This document shows, one piece after another, positions 1-7,544 of a stretch of DNA of 64,000 bases (position 1 is the first letter of the stretch; each line of letters begins with the position of its first letter). Origin of the DNA: Firmicutes bacterium ADurb.Bin153 (GTDB lineage Bacteria > Bacillota > DTU025 > MWDF01). Both the position numbers and the translations under genes were made by a program. Location: positions 1-64,000 of the forward strand of contig MWDF01000010.1 of the NCBI GenBank assembly GCA_002070415.1. The letters run 5' to 3'. The notes below the pieces were generated by a model. That model did not search any database and was not told where the DNA came from. It saw only the letters and a program-made list of their open reading frames with translations.

Positions 1-180
<180 letters not shown>

Positions 181-291
181 TCAACCGGCGGACCCGTCAT
201 CGGGGTACCCGCCAAAGTCAGGCCTTACCATGCCAGGACACCCTGATTTCGCTTCGCCCATGCCCCCGTGCGGTTACCTGAGGGCATTTTC

Positions 292-331
292 CGAATGGCC
301 CGATCTTTTCGATCGGGCCATTCGCTTTATT
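292..331 (+). terminator. Rho-independent terminator after the rRNA operon
   Basis: A perfect inverted repeat of 13-14 bp (CGAATGGCCCGATC, 5-nt loop, GATCGGGCCATTCG) is followed by CTTTATT. It ends the rRNA transcript about 110 bases after the 23S gene. A smaller hairpin (ATGCCC/GGGCAT followed by TTTT, about 260-290) sits just upstream and may assist. Confidence 0.85.
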
Positions 332-359
332 AAGACAAAGATCGCGGGGGATGTTGCGG

Positions 360-866
360 ATGAAGAAGACTGCACAGCTTACGTTGTCGGCGATGTTCGT
401 CGCATTGGCGATAGTGACGCCGATGCTGTTACACGGTATACCGAATGCAGGCACCCTGTTCCTTCCCATGAATTTCGTGGTCCTGCTCGGAGCGTTCTTC
501 CTAGAACCCGCATTCGCGCTCATGGTCGGCGCGTTGAGCCCGGTCGTTAACATGCTGATAACGGGGATGCCCCCGGCGTTTCCCGTGCTTCCGTTCATGG
601 TGGCGGAACTTGCGGTGTACGGATTGTCGGCAAGCGTGCTGTACAGGAAGCTCAAACTAGACAGGACGATATCGTTGGTGCTTGCGATGGTTCTGGGAAG
701 GCTCGCCGCCGCTTCGGCCGTATGGGCGCTGGTGAACTGGTTCGGCGCCAAGCTTCCGGCCCCTTGGGCGTTCTTCGCGGCCACCTTCACGGGAAGCCTT
801 CCCGGCATAGCGATACAACTCGCCGCCATACCGAGCATAGTGGCCGTCATACAGAGAAGGCGCTAG
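360..866 (+). CDS. ECF transporter S component (substrate-binding membrane subunit), substrate unknown
   Basis: A 168-residue, strongly hydrophobic protein with about five to six membrane segments. It resembles S components of energy-coupling-factor vitamin/metal importers: a Lys-rich start (MKKTAQLTLSAMFVALAIV), a Gly/Pro-containing second helix and a short Arg-rich tail. The ATG at 360 is preferred because GGGGG lies 9 bases upstream; an in-frame ATG at 351 abuts that motif. No EcfA/EcfT energising subunits are nearby, so it would use a shared module encoded elsewhere. Hydrophobic core residues do not identify the ligand, and no riboswitch was recognised in front. It stands alone between an rRNA terminator and its own terminator. 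Confidence 0.75.
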   Translation: MKKTAQLTLSAMFVALAIVTPMLLHGIPNAGTLFLPMNFVVLLGAFFLEPAFALMVGALSPVVNMLITGMPPAFPVLPFMVAELAVYGLSASVLYRKLKLDRTISLVLAMVLGRLAAASAVWALVNWFGAKLPAPWAFFAATFTGSLPGIAIQLAAIPSIVAVIQRRR

Positions 867-895
867 GGCGGGGTAGATAGAGGCAATCAGATCTT

Positions 896-922
896 AGGGG
901 CCCCCTTAAAGGGCCCCTTTTT
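896..922 (+). terminator. Rho-independent terminator after ECF S component
   Basis: GGGGCCC, a 7-nt loop and GGGCCCC are followed directly by TTTTT. It lies between convergent genes and its last bases reach the stop of the gene on the other strand. Confidence 0.88.
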
Positions 923-1809
923 CACGGCCTCTTGAGCTTGAGGGCGTCTATCTGCTCTTTCGTAAAGGAAGGCGGCTCGAAGAGCCTTTCGGGATTTTCC
1001 ATGTAGCCCTTGAACGTCTTTAGAGTATTACCGTAGTACGTCCCGTCGGCGAGCCTGTCGTCCAGCGTCATGTATATATCCAGAACGTATGCTATCCTTG
1101 CAAGGCCGGACCTGTTGTCGTTGACGGGAGCCTTCTTGATCTTGCCTATCGCCATGATCATTCCGCTGTTGCCCCAGTTGAAGAGGTGATGGAAAACGCC
1201 GTCTATCCCTATGCTCCCCAGGTTCGTGATCAGGCCGGTGCTGTATGAGGGGTCGTTGCCGATGAGAAAGCCCGGAAGCAGGTTGCTTGCGTCGAGAAGC
1301 TTGTACAGCCACATGAAAGCCGACACCAGCGGCTGTGGCATGGACATCAGGAACTCAACCTCACGCTCGGAGCTGCTGCCCTTGTCGCTCTTGCCCTCCT
1401 CTATCGCGCATCTCATCCTTCCGGCCACCCGGTGTACGGTGTCATAGGGTTGGAAACAGACCTTTACAAGGCCTTCGGTGCCCTCGTCGGTCAACTCCTT
1501 CTTGGCTACGAAGCTGAAGGAGATCTCGTTCCTCTGGTAGAAGGAGTGGCCCGACACGAAAGTGTTCACGAGGGGCCTTTCGACGACGGTCCTGATGTAG
1601 GACGCGACTAGAAGGTGCATGATGTTTATCCTGTCCTCGGCCGACTTGCCCCGGTTCTCCTTTAAAAGCATGGCGATGGCTGCGTCCATGACTATAGTAT
1701 CCTTGTAGTACAACGACGCTTCGTCCCTGGTAGGGCATGTATAGGTCAGGACTTTCTTGAAACTCGGGACCTTGATATAGGTGCCGTCCGGACGGTTCTT
1801 GAAAAGCAT
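922..1809 (-). CDS. Stand-alone 2-oxoacid dehydrogenase E2-type acyltransferase fold protein, paralogue 1
   Basis: A 295-residue protein resembling the catalytic (CAT-like) domain of 2-oxoacid dehydrogenase E2 acyltransferases, with no lipoyl or E1-binding domains. The family's late active-site signature (usually DHRxxDG) reads TLDDRLADG, so the catalytic His is replaced by Asp while the DG remains. The start is set at MLFKNRPDG because AGGGGG lies upstream and the next gene's product starts the same way (MILKDRPDG). An in-frame ATG 60 bases further upstream is less likely. Paralogue 2 lies just upstream, separated by a terminator. The substrate is unknown and acyl transfer by the usual mechanism is doubtful. 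Confidence 0.75.
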   Translation of the reverse strand: MLFKNRPDGTYIKVPSFKKVLTYTCPTRDEASLYYKDTIVMDAAIAMLLKENRGKSAEDRINIMHLLVASYIRTVVERPLVNTFVSGHSFYQRNEISFSFVAKKELTDEGTEGLVKVCFQPYDTVHRVAGRMRCAIEEGKSDKGSSSEREVEFLMSMPQPLVSAFMWLYKLLDASNLLPGFLIGNDPSYSTGLITNLGSIGIDGVFHHLFNWGNSGMIMAIGKIKKAPVNDNRSGLARIAYVLDIYMTLDDRLADGTYYGNTLKTFKGYMENPERLFEPPSFTKEQIDALKLKRP

Positions 1810-1880
1810 GGCATGTCCCCCTGAAAAATCATGGCCGGTCCTATGGCCGTCGATGCCCTTCATAAGCATGCGGCTCCTTT

Positions 1881-1919
1881 AAAAAGCCCGCAGCGCAAGG
1901 GCTCGGCCTTCCTGCGGGC
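1881..1919 (-). terminator. Rho-independent terminator between the two E2-like genes
   Basis: Read on the minus strand, GCCCGCAG and CTGCGGGC form an 8-bp stem around an 18-20 nt loop, followed by TTTTT. It separates paralogue 2 from paralogue 1, so the second gene may be expressed at a lower level. Confidence 0.75.
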
Positions 1920-1946
1920 GTCAGGGTCTTGACGAAGGTTCGCGCT

Positions 1947-2840
1947 CTACTCCGGGACGCAACCCAAGTCGAGCTCGTCAAGATGCTCCTTCGTGTAGCC
2001 CGCCGGCTCCAGGAGCGGCTCGGGATGTTCGACATATTTCTTGAAAGTGGAAAGGGAGTTGTAGTAGTAGACCCCGTCGGCCACACGGTCGTCGAGCGTC
2101 ATCTTCATGTCCAGCACGTGGCCTATCTTCATGTTGCCGTGCCTGTTGTCGAAGATGGGCCCCTTCTTGACCTTCCCTACTGATATGAAGACTGAGCACG
2201 TCCCCCAATTGTAAAGATGGTGGCTTATGGAGTCCATCCCGATGCTTCCCAGGTTCGTGAAGAAGGCGGTGGAGTAGAGCGGGTCCGTCTTTATCATGAA
2301 GCCGGGCAAAATGTTGTTGTAATCGAGGAACCTGTAGAGCCACATGAAGGCCTTGATCCCGAAGCGCGGCAGCGCCATGACGAGGTCGATCTCCTTCTCG
2401 GTGGTGTTGCCGGTGGCGCTCCTGCTCAGGCTTACGGCCTCCCTTACCCTTCTTGCCACGTCGTGGAGGGTATCTTCAGGATTAAAGACGATCTTTAGAA
2501 TCGTCTCCTCGCCCTCGTCCGATATGTCCTTCTTCACCACGAAGCTGAAGGAGAGCTCGTTGCGCCTGAAGTACCTCTGTCCGGCGACGAACGTGTTCAG
2601 GATGGGCCTTTCTACGACCGTGCGCAAATACGCGGCAAGGATTATATGGAACAGGTTGATCCTGTACTCGGGGTCCTTGCCCTTGTTGATCTCAAGGAGC
2701 ATCGCGATCGCCTTGTCTATGTCGAAGCGCTCCTCGGCGAACAGCACAGATTCATCCCTGGTCGGAAACATGTACGGGTTAAGCTTCTTGAAATTCGGTA
2801 CTTTAAGCGCTTTGCCGTCAGGCCTGTCCTTAAGGATCAT
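1947..2840 (-). CDS. Stand-alone 2-oxoacid dehydrogenase E2-type acyltransferase fold protein, paralogue 2
   Basis: A 297-residue relative of the downstream gene's product. It shares the N-terminal RPDG motif, FPTRDES, VVERP, FTNLGSIG, the VGKVKKGP block and the C-terminal TLDDRVADG. As in paralogue 1 the E2 catalytic His is Asp, which suggests both inherited the change from a common ancestor. The ATG at 2840 has GGAGG eight bases upstream. The fold is that of chloramphenicol acetyltransferase-like trimers in known E2 proteins. With no E1 or E3 subunit nearby it is not part of a dehydrogenase complex here. It could bind acyl-CoA or be a structural relative. Confidence 0.75.
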   Translation of the reverse strand: MILKDRPDGKALKVPNFKKLNPYMFPTRDESVLFAEERFDIDKAIAMLLEINKGKDPEYRINLFHIILAAYLRTVVERPILNTFVAGQRYFRRNELSFSFVVKKDISDEGEETILKIVFNPEDTLHDVARRVREAVSLSRSATGNTTEKEIDLVMALPRFGIKAFMWLYRFLDYNNILPGFMIKTDPLYSTAFFTNLGSIGMDSISHHLYNWGTCSVFISVGKVKKGPIFDNRHGNMKIGHVLDMKMTLDDRVADGVYYYNSLSTFKKYVEHPEPLLEPAGYTKEHLDELDLGCVPE

Positions 2841-3057
2841 CTCTATACCTCCGGGCTTTCACATGAAACGTCAATTAATTATACATCACATGTATCATTA
2901 GGTGCGACTTGACGGGCAAATAGGCCTCCGATGTGCGCTTCGGGCAGTAAAGGCAGCCTCAAGGCGGTGCGAACGGGACGGCCCTGTAAAACCTGGAAGG
3001 ACGGCCGGAAGCTTTCATACATGACTGTACGAGAAAAGAGGGCTGCAAGCCGGCCTT

Positions 3058-3087
3058 TTGACGCCTGGGGGCGTTTACCCCTATAAT
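3058..3087 (+). promoter_or_regulatory. Sigma-A-type promoter upstream of the HAD/gpmI genes
   Basis: TTGACG at 3058-3063 and TATAAT at 3082-3087 are separated by 18 bases. Transcription would start near 3094, giving a leader of about 85 bases that contains the hairpin at 3129-3160. Confidence 0.75.
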
Positions 3088-3128
3088 AGCCGGGCTGTCG
3101 CTGATAAAATAGATTAAGACTACTTGCC

Positions 3129-3166
3129 TTGCGCGGGCTGTGTCTTACGGCCCGCGCAATTTCTTT
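3129..3166 (+). terminator. Terminator-like hairpin in the leader of the HAD gene (possible attenuator)
   Basis: A perfect 10-bp stem (TTGCGCGGGC / GCCCGCGCAA) is followed by TTTCTTT, ending only 13 bases before the ATG at 3180. The upstream gene points the other way, so this hairpin can only act on the transcript starting near 3094. That suggests premature termination or attenuation. Confidence 0.7.
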
Positions 3167-3179
3167 CAGGGAGGATTCT

Positions 3180-4001
3180 ATGGGATACAGGATGCTTGTC
3201 ACGGACCTGGATTATACGTGCCTCAATGACGACCACGTCATACCTGAGGACAACATAAAGGCGGCCAAGAGGGCGATGGAAGAAGGCCTCATATTCTCGG
3301 TGGCGACCGGGCGGAGCAAGGCCGCCGCAGAAAGGCACGTACTGCAACTTTCACCCAACGCCCCCGTAATACTGCAAAACGGCATGAGCATATACGATTT
3401 CAACGAAGAAAGGGCGATAATCGAGCACATGCTGGATACCGCGACGTCCATGCGCGCTATCGAGTGGGGGATCTCCAAGGGCATAGTCACAGCCGTGGCC
3501 ATCGGGGACAGGCATTACGTCTCAAAGAGGGGCGGGGAGATGATAGACGCCCTTGAGACACTGGAGGGTGTCCCCTGCGTGGAGACCGGGAACCTGAAGG
3601 CGTTCATCGAAAGGGAGAAGAATACCGTAAGGATCGCGAACGTTCTCTACGTAGTGAACCCTGAGGACAGGGATTCGCTGGCCAAGGAGGCCGCGGCGGA
3701 CTTCCCCGAGGTAAGCGTTATAGTATCGGGCCCTCCCTTCATCGAGTTCCTGAACAAGGAAGCGTCGAAAGGCCATGCGCTGGAGGAGTTATGCGGTATC
3801 ATCGGAGTGGACCTGTCCGAAGTCGTAGTCGTCGGAGATGCGCCCAATGACGCGGAGATGATGATAAGGGCCGGAATGTCATACGCCGTCGCGAATGCCG
3901 AGGACAAGGTGAAGGGCATAGCGCAGAGGATGACGAAGAGAGGACACAACGACGCCGTCCTGCCGGAGGTCCTTCTGGACGCTTTCGGCATAAGTATTTG
4001 A
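3180..4001 (+). CDS. Cof-type HAD-superfamily (IIB) phosphatase
   Basis: A 273-residue cytoplasmic hydrolase. HAD motif I is TDLDYTCLNDD (nucleophile Asp and acid/base Asp). The motif II Thr lies in SVATGRSKAA. The C-terminal GDAPNDAEMM carries the metal-binding Asp residues. The alpha/beta cap between motifs II and III is typical of Cof-type sugar-phosphate or flavin-phosphate phosphatases. The ATG at 3180 is chosen because GGGAGGA precedes it; a longer TTG-initiated frame from 3129 would start inside the terminator stem. The gene is 47 bases upstream of gpmI and probably co-transcribed. The specific substrate cannot be read from sequence. Confidence 0.88.
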   Translation: MGYRMLVTDLDYTCLNDDHVIPEDNIKAAKRAMEEGLIFSVATGRSKAAAERHVLQLSPNAPVILQNGMSIYDFNEERAIIEHMLDTATSMRAIEWGISKGIVTAVAIGDRHYVSKRGGEMIDALETLEGVPCVETGNLKAFIEREKNTVRIANVLYVVNPEDRDSLAKEAAADFPEVSVIVSGPPFIEFLNKEASKGHALEELCGIIGVDLSEVVVVGDAPNDAEMMIRAGMSYAVANAEDKVKGIAQRMTKRGHNDAVLPEVLLDAFGISI

Positions 4002-4048
4002 ACGGGTCCCCCTAAGGGGATAAAATTGGTCTGCAGGTGATGTGTATG

Positions 4049-5692
4049 ATGATTGGCAAAAAAGTGATAATGATCATAATGGACGGCTGGGGGATACCCC
4101 GGAAGCTGGATGACAGCGCCATAACCCCGATAAATGCGCCGAATGTCACAAGGTTGTCGGACCTGAACCCCTACTGTACGCTTCCCGCGCACGGAAGGGC
4201 GGTGGGCCTTCCCGACGGCCAGATGGGAGGCTCCGAGGTGGGGCATCTCTGCCTTGGCGCCGGGCGCGTCGTGCCGCAGGCCCTCGCCTATATCGACGGG
4301 CTAATAGAGGACGGCCGGTTCTTCGGGAACAAGGCCATAAAGGACGCCTTCGACTCGGCCAATGCGTCGGGCGGCGCGGTGCACCTCATGGGACTGCTGT
4401 CCCCTGGCGGCATACATACGCACACGAGGCACATAGAAGCTCTGATACGTTTTGCGAAGCTCTCCGGTGTCAGGGAGCTATACTTGCATGCCTTCCTTGA
4501 CGGAAGGGACGTTCCCCCGAAGAGCGCAAGGGAATACATAGCCGATGCCGAGGCCATGATGAAAGCCGAGGGGATCGGCAGGATAGCCACTGTATCTGGC
4601 AGGTACTACCCCATGGACAGGGACAACAGGTGGGACAGGGTCAAGCGTGGCTGGGACGCCATAGTGCTCGGAAGGGGCAAGATAGCGGCCAACGCCGAGG
4701 AGGCGGTGGACCAGTCCTACCAGGCAGGGGTCACCGACGAGTTCGTGGAGCCGACCGTGGTGTTCCATGACGGCAAGCCCATCGGCAAGGTCGAAGACGG
4801 TGATTCCGTAATATTCTTCAACTTCAGGGGCGACAGGGCCAGGGAACTGACCAGGGCCTTCAACGAACCCGACTTCAAGGAGTTCGAAAGGGAGACCGTG
4901 CCAAAGGTCCACTATGTCTGCTTCATGGATTACCTGAAGGAGCCAGGGTACAACATCGCGTTCTCCCAGCCTGATACGGTGGGGGGACTTTCCGAGACCC
5001 TTTCCAGGCACGGCCTGAAGCAGCTCCATACGGCCGAGACGGAGAAGTTCGCCCACGTGACGTTCTTCTTCAACGGAGGCAGGGAGGAACCGTTCGAAGG
5101 GGAGGACAGGGTGCTCGTACCTTCGTCGAAAGTGGCCACCTACGACCTCAAGCCCGACATGAGCGCGCACGAGGTCACCGATACGGTGATAAAAGCGCTC
5201 GATTCCGAGAAGTACGACTTCATAGTGGCGAATTATGCCAACTGTGATATGGTGGCCCATACGGGGTCCTACGAAGCTACGGTGAAGGCGGTCCAGACTG
5301 TCGACTTCTGCGTCGGAAGAGCGGTAGAGAAGGCGAGGGCCATGGGCTGGACCGTGATAGTGACGGCGGACCACGGCAACGCCGACGAGATGAGAGACCC
5401 TTCCGATGGGGGGATATCCACAGCCCACTCCCTGAATCAAGTACCTTTCATACTCATAGGGGAAGGCAACCTCAAGCTTAGGAAGGACGGCAACTTCGGC
5501 GACGTAGCGCCGACGATCCTTGAGATCTTCGGGATAGAAAAACCGGCCGAGATGACGGGAACAAGCCTTATAGTGGCAGGCTCACGCCATCCCGAGGCTA
5601 AGGCTGCTGAGGGTGTCTATGGTTCCGGTCTTGAAAGTGGCCGACTTGAAGGCGTGCTTGAGGGCCATGATGCTGATGAACTGCCCGAATAA
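4049..5692 (+). CDS. gpmI: 2,3-bisphosphoglycerate-independent phosphoglycerate mutase
   Basis: Interconverts 3- and 2-phosphoglycerate in glycolysis. The N-terminal metal site (IMDGWG), the phosphoserine motif GGSEVGHL, GRYYPMDRDNRWDR, and the C-terminal metal motifs NCDMVAHTG and VTADHGNADEM are all present. AGGTGA precedes several close ATG codons (4040, 4046, 4049); 4049 has the best spacing. The family usually ends just after the MTGxSLI segment. This protein runs about 36 residues further (VAGSRHPEAKAAEG...), through the 3' end of the convergent gene on the other strand. The tail is probably dispensable and may reflect a lost stop codon. Confidence 0.95.
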   Translation: MIGKKVIMIIMDGWGIPRKLDDSAITPINAPNVTRLSDLNPYCTLPAHGRAVGLPDGQMGGSEVGHLCLGAGRVVPQALAYIDGLIEDGRFFGNKAIKDAFDSANASGGAVHLMGLLSPGGIHTHTRHIEALIRFAKLSGVRELYLHAFLDGRDVPPKSAREYIADAEAMMKAEGIGRIATVSGRYYPMDRDNRWDRVKRGWDAIVLGRGKIAANAEEAVDQSYQAGVTDEFVEPTVVFHDGKPIGKVEDGDSVIFFNFRGDRARELTRAFNEPDFKEFERETVPKVHYVCFMDYLKEPGYNIAFSQPDTVGGLSETLSRHGLKQLHTAETEKFAHVTFFFNGGREEPFEGEDRVLVPSSKVATYDLKPDMSAHEVTDTVIKALDSEKYDFIVANYANCDMVAHTGSYEATVKAVQTVDFCVGRAVEKARAMGWTVIVTADHGNADEMRDPSDGGISTAHSLNQVPFILIGEGNLKLRKDGNFGDVAPTILEIFGIEKPAEMTGTSLIVAGSRHPEAKAAEGVYGSGLESGRLEGVLEGHDADELPE

Positions 5693-5977
5693 TCCGGTTT
5701 CCACCGGTTTGGGCAGAGTGAGCGACATCGCGAGGGAAGGGTCCGGCAGGAGTATGTCGACCTCCCTTGCACCGGCATTGTACGCCTCCTCAAGGGCGAT
5801 GCGCACTGCCGCAAGCCTTGCCGACCTCATATTGTTGACCGGAAGGGATACGTTCTTGACTATCTCGGATACGGGGCGTCCGTCGGGGCCCAGGATCAGC
5901 GCCCAGACGTTCGCTCCCGAGTCGTGCCTGATGAAGGCGTCGACGTATGCGGTCAGTCTGCCTTGTAGTCTTGACAC
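5582..5977 (-). CDS. Small RNase H-fold-like protein under a LexA-type operator
   Basis: A 131-residue product whose first 80 residues follow the RNase HI strand order: LTAYVDAFIRHDSG, WALILGPDGRPVSEI, VNNMRSARLAAVRIALEEA, GAREVDILLPDPSLA. The first catalytic Asp (YVDA) and a late Asp (LPDPS) are in place, but the position of the central catalytic Glu holds Arg/Ala, so nuclease activity is doubtful. The GTG at 5977 is preferred: GAGGTG lies 6 bases upstream and the promoter would start transcripts near 6000, excluding the longer TTG frame. Its 3' end overlaps the gpmI 3' end by 111 bases, antiparallel. Assignment to the RNase H fold is by pattern only. Confidence 0.6.
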   Translation of the reverse strand: MSRLQGRLTAYVDAFIRHDSGANVWALILGPDGRPVSEIVKNVSLPVNNMRSARLAAVRIALEEAYNAGAREVDILLPDPSLAMSLTLPKPVETGLFGQFISIMALKHAFKSATFKTGTIDTLSSLSLGMA

Positions 5978-6006
5978 GGTAGTCACCTCGCAATCCATCC
6001 AATTCA

Positions 6007-6034
6007 ATTATACCGAACATATGTTCTATGTCAA
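6007..6034 (-). promoter_or_regulatory. Sigma-A promoter with embedded LexA-type SOS box
   Basis: On the minus strand TTGACA (6034-6029) and TATAAT (6012-6007) are separated by 16 bases. The spacer contains the perfect palindrome GAACATATGTTC (6015-6026), which fits the Gram-positive LexA/DinR consensus GAAC-N4-GTTC. A repressor bound there would block polymerase. The site also lies 36 bases before the divergent PLP-decarboxylase gene and could affect it. Confidence 0.8.
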
Positions 6035-6061
6035 TGATCCAGGGGGTGTTCCATACAAAAG

Positions 6062-7525
6062 ATGGACCTAGACAAGATAAACGCACCATTGTTCCAAGCC
6101 CTTAGAAAGCACGCCGACATGGAGCCCTACCAGTTCCATGTACCCGGCCATAAGGCCGGCAAGGCATATCCGATGGAGATATACGAATGGCTCAGGGACT
6201 ACGCCATGAGAATAGACCTGACGGAACAGCCCGACATAGACTGTCTTCTTGCTCCGTCCGGTCCGATAAAGGAAGCCCAGGAGAACACCGCCAGGGTGTT
6301 CGACTGCGACAGGACGTTCTTCCTGACCAACGGCAGCACGTCCGGCTGCCAGGCCATGATACTCACGAACACGAAACCGGGGCAGAAGATAATAATGCCC
6401 AGAGACGCCCACATGTCGGCCTTCGGCGGGATGATAATGTCCGGCGCGGAGCCGGTCTTCGTGTACCCGGACGTGGACCCGAAATGGGGCGTCACGAAAG
6501 GCGTACCGTACGCAGAGTACGAGAGGGTCCTGTCAACGCACTCCGACATAGCCGCTTGTTTCATCACCAGGCCTAACTATTACGGCATGTGCCCGAACAT
6601 AAAGCAGGTAGTGAAGCTGTGCCACGAAAAGAACATACCCGTGCTGGTGGACGAAGCCCACGGCGCACACATGGCGTTCCATTCGGCGATGCCAGATTCG
6701 GCCCTGGAATCGGGGGCCGATTATGTCGTACAGAGCGCTCACAAGACGTTGCAGGCCTTCACGGGCGGCTCGTGGATGCACCTCAAGGGGCCGCTCTCCG
6801 ACCCTGACAAGGCCTCCAGGATGGTATCGCTGCTGCAGTCCACAAGCCCGTCATACATAATAATGGCGACTTTGGACCTTACCTCCTATCTCATGGGAGG
6901 GTTCGGCAAGGAGATAATGAACAGGCAACACAAGCTCAACAAGAACTTCAGGAAGGAAGCCTACAAGCTAAAGGGCGTTCGTATAATCGACGATTCCATA
7001 ATCGACCCGCTTAGGATCACAGTATCCGCGTCCGACCTGGGCCTTTCCGGCATAGAGCTGGACTTGGTCCTTAGGAACGAGTACAGGGTCTGCGCCGAGA
7101 TGGCCGACCTTGAAAACGTCGTAATCATACAGACCGTGGCGGACGACGAGGACACGATGGCCGCCCTTCTGGCTGCGCTGACCGACATAAGCCACAGGTT
7201 CAAGGCCGACCCGAAGAAACGCTCGAGGCTCGGAAGGCAGGTGGCGGCCACCTGGCTTGCGATGCAGTCGAGCCCCGTCAGGATGTCGATGAGGGAAGCG
7301 GCGTTCTGCGACAGCGAGACCGTACCGCTCACCCAGGCGGTGGGCTACGTCGCGACGGAGACCGTCTCCGTCTATCCTCCCGGCATACCGGCGATCATAC
7401 CCGGAGAGGAGATAACGGCAGAGAAGGCTGTGCTGATAATAGACCTAGCCCGCTCCGGCTATTTCATCAAAGGACTCAGAGGTTCGGAGGATTTCGGCAT
7501 CAGAGTGGTGAAGACCGGCATATAG
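6062..7525 (+). CDS. Orn/Lys/Arg decarboxylase family PLP enzyme (YaaO-like)
   Basis: A 487-residue fold-type I PLP decarboxylase of the Orn/Lys/Arg group, which produces diamines or agmatine. Visible elements are FHVPGHKAGK near the N-terminus, FLTNGSTSGCQAMI (cofactor phosphate site), LVDEAHGAHM (Asp on the pyridine nitrogen), and VVQSAHKTLQAFTGG with the Schiff-base Lys. The C-terminal domain carries YPPGIPAIIPGE, the family signature. At under 500 residues it is the short form typical of Bacillota, lacking the N-terminal wing domain. As in Bacillus it sits directly before tmk. The amino-acid substrate cannot be decided from sequence. Confidence 0.92.
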   Translation: MDLDKINAPLFQALRKHADMEPYQFHVPGHKAGKAYPMEIYEWLRDYAMRIDLTEQPDIDCLLAPSGPIKEAQENTARVFDCDRTFFLTNGSTSGCQAMILTNTKPGQKIIMPRDAHMSAFGGMIMSGAEPVFVYPDVDPKWGVTKGVPYAEYERVLSTHSDIAACFITRPNYYGMCPNIKQVVKLCHEKNIPVLVDEAHGAHMAFHSAMPDSALESGADYVVQSAHKTLQAFTGGSWMHLKGPLSDPDKASRMVSLLQSTSPSYIIMATLDLTSYLMGGFGKEIMNRQHKLNKNFRKEAYKLKGVRIIDDSIIDPLRITVSASDLGLSGIELDLVLRNEYRVCAEMADLENVVIIQTVADDEDTMAALLAALTDISHRFKADPKKRSRLGRQVAATWLAMQSSPVRMSMREAAFCDSETVPLTQAVGYVATETVSVYPPGIPAIIPGEEITAEKAVLIIDLARSGYFIKGLRGSEDFGIRVVKTGI

Positions 7526-7544
7526 CACTATTTTGGAGGCAGAT

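Larger units (their letters stand above)
2841..3179. other. Divergent intergenic region with leader for the HAD gene
   Basis: 339 bases between divergent genes. The right part holds a sigma-A-type promoter (3058-3087) and a terminator-like hairpin (3129-3166) immediately before the HAD phosphatase start. The left part (about 2890-3050) is G-rich and looks able to fold. I compared it by eye with T-box, c-di-GMP, cobalamin, SRP RNA and RNase P patterns and recognised none. Confidence 0.5.

Noticed and set aside
2890-3050. Possible structured RNA upstream of the HAD gene
   Set aside because: Compared by eye with T-box, c-di-GMP, cobalamin, SRP and RNase P patterns; no convincing match. It also lies upstream of the predicted promoter, so it may not be transcribed with the gene.
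4478-5440. A 320-codon minus-strand frame within gpmI
   Set aside because: Fully contained in a confidently identified gene; the translated sequence shows no domain pattern.
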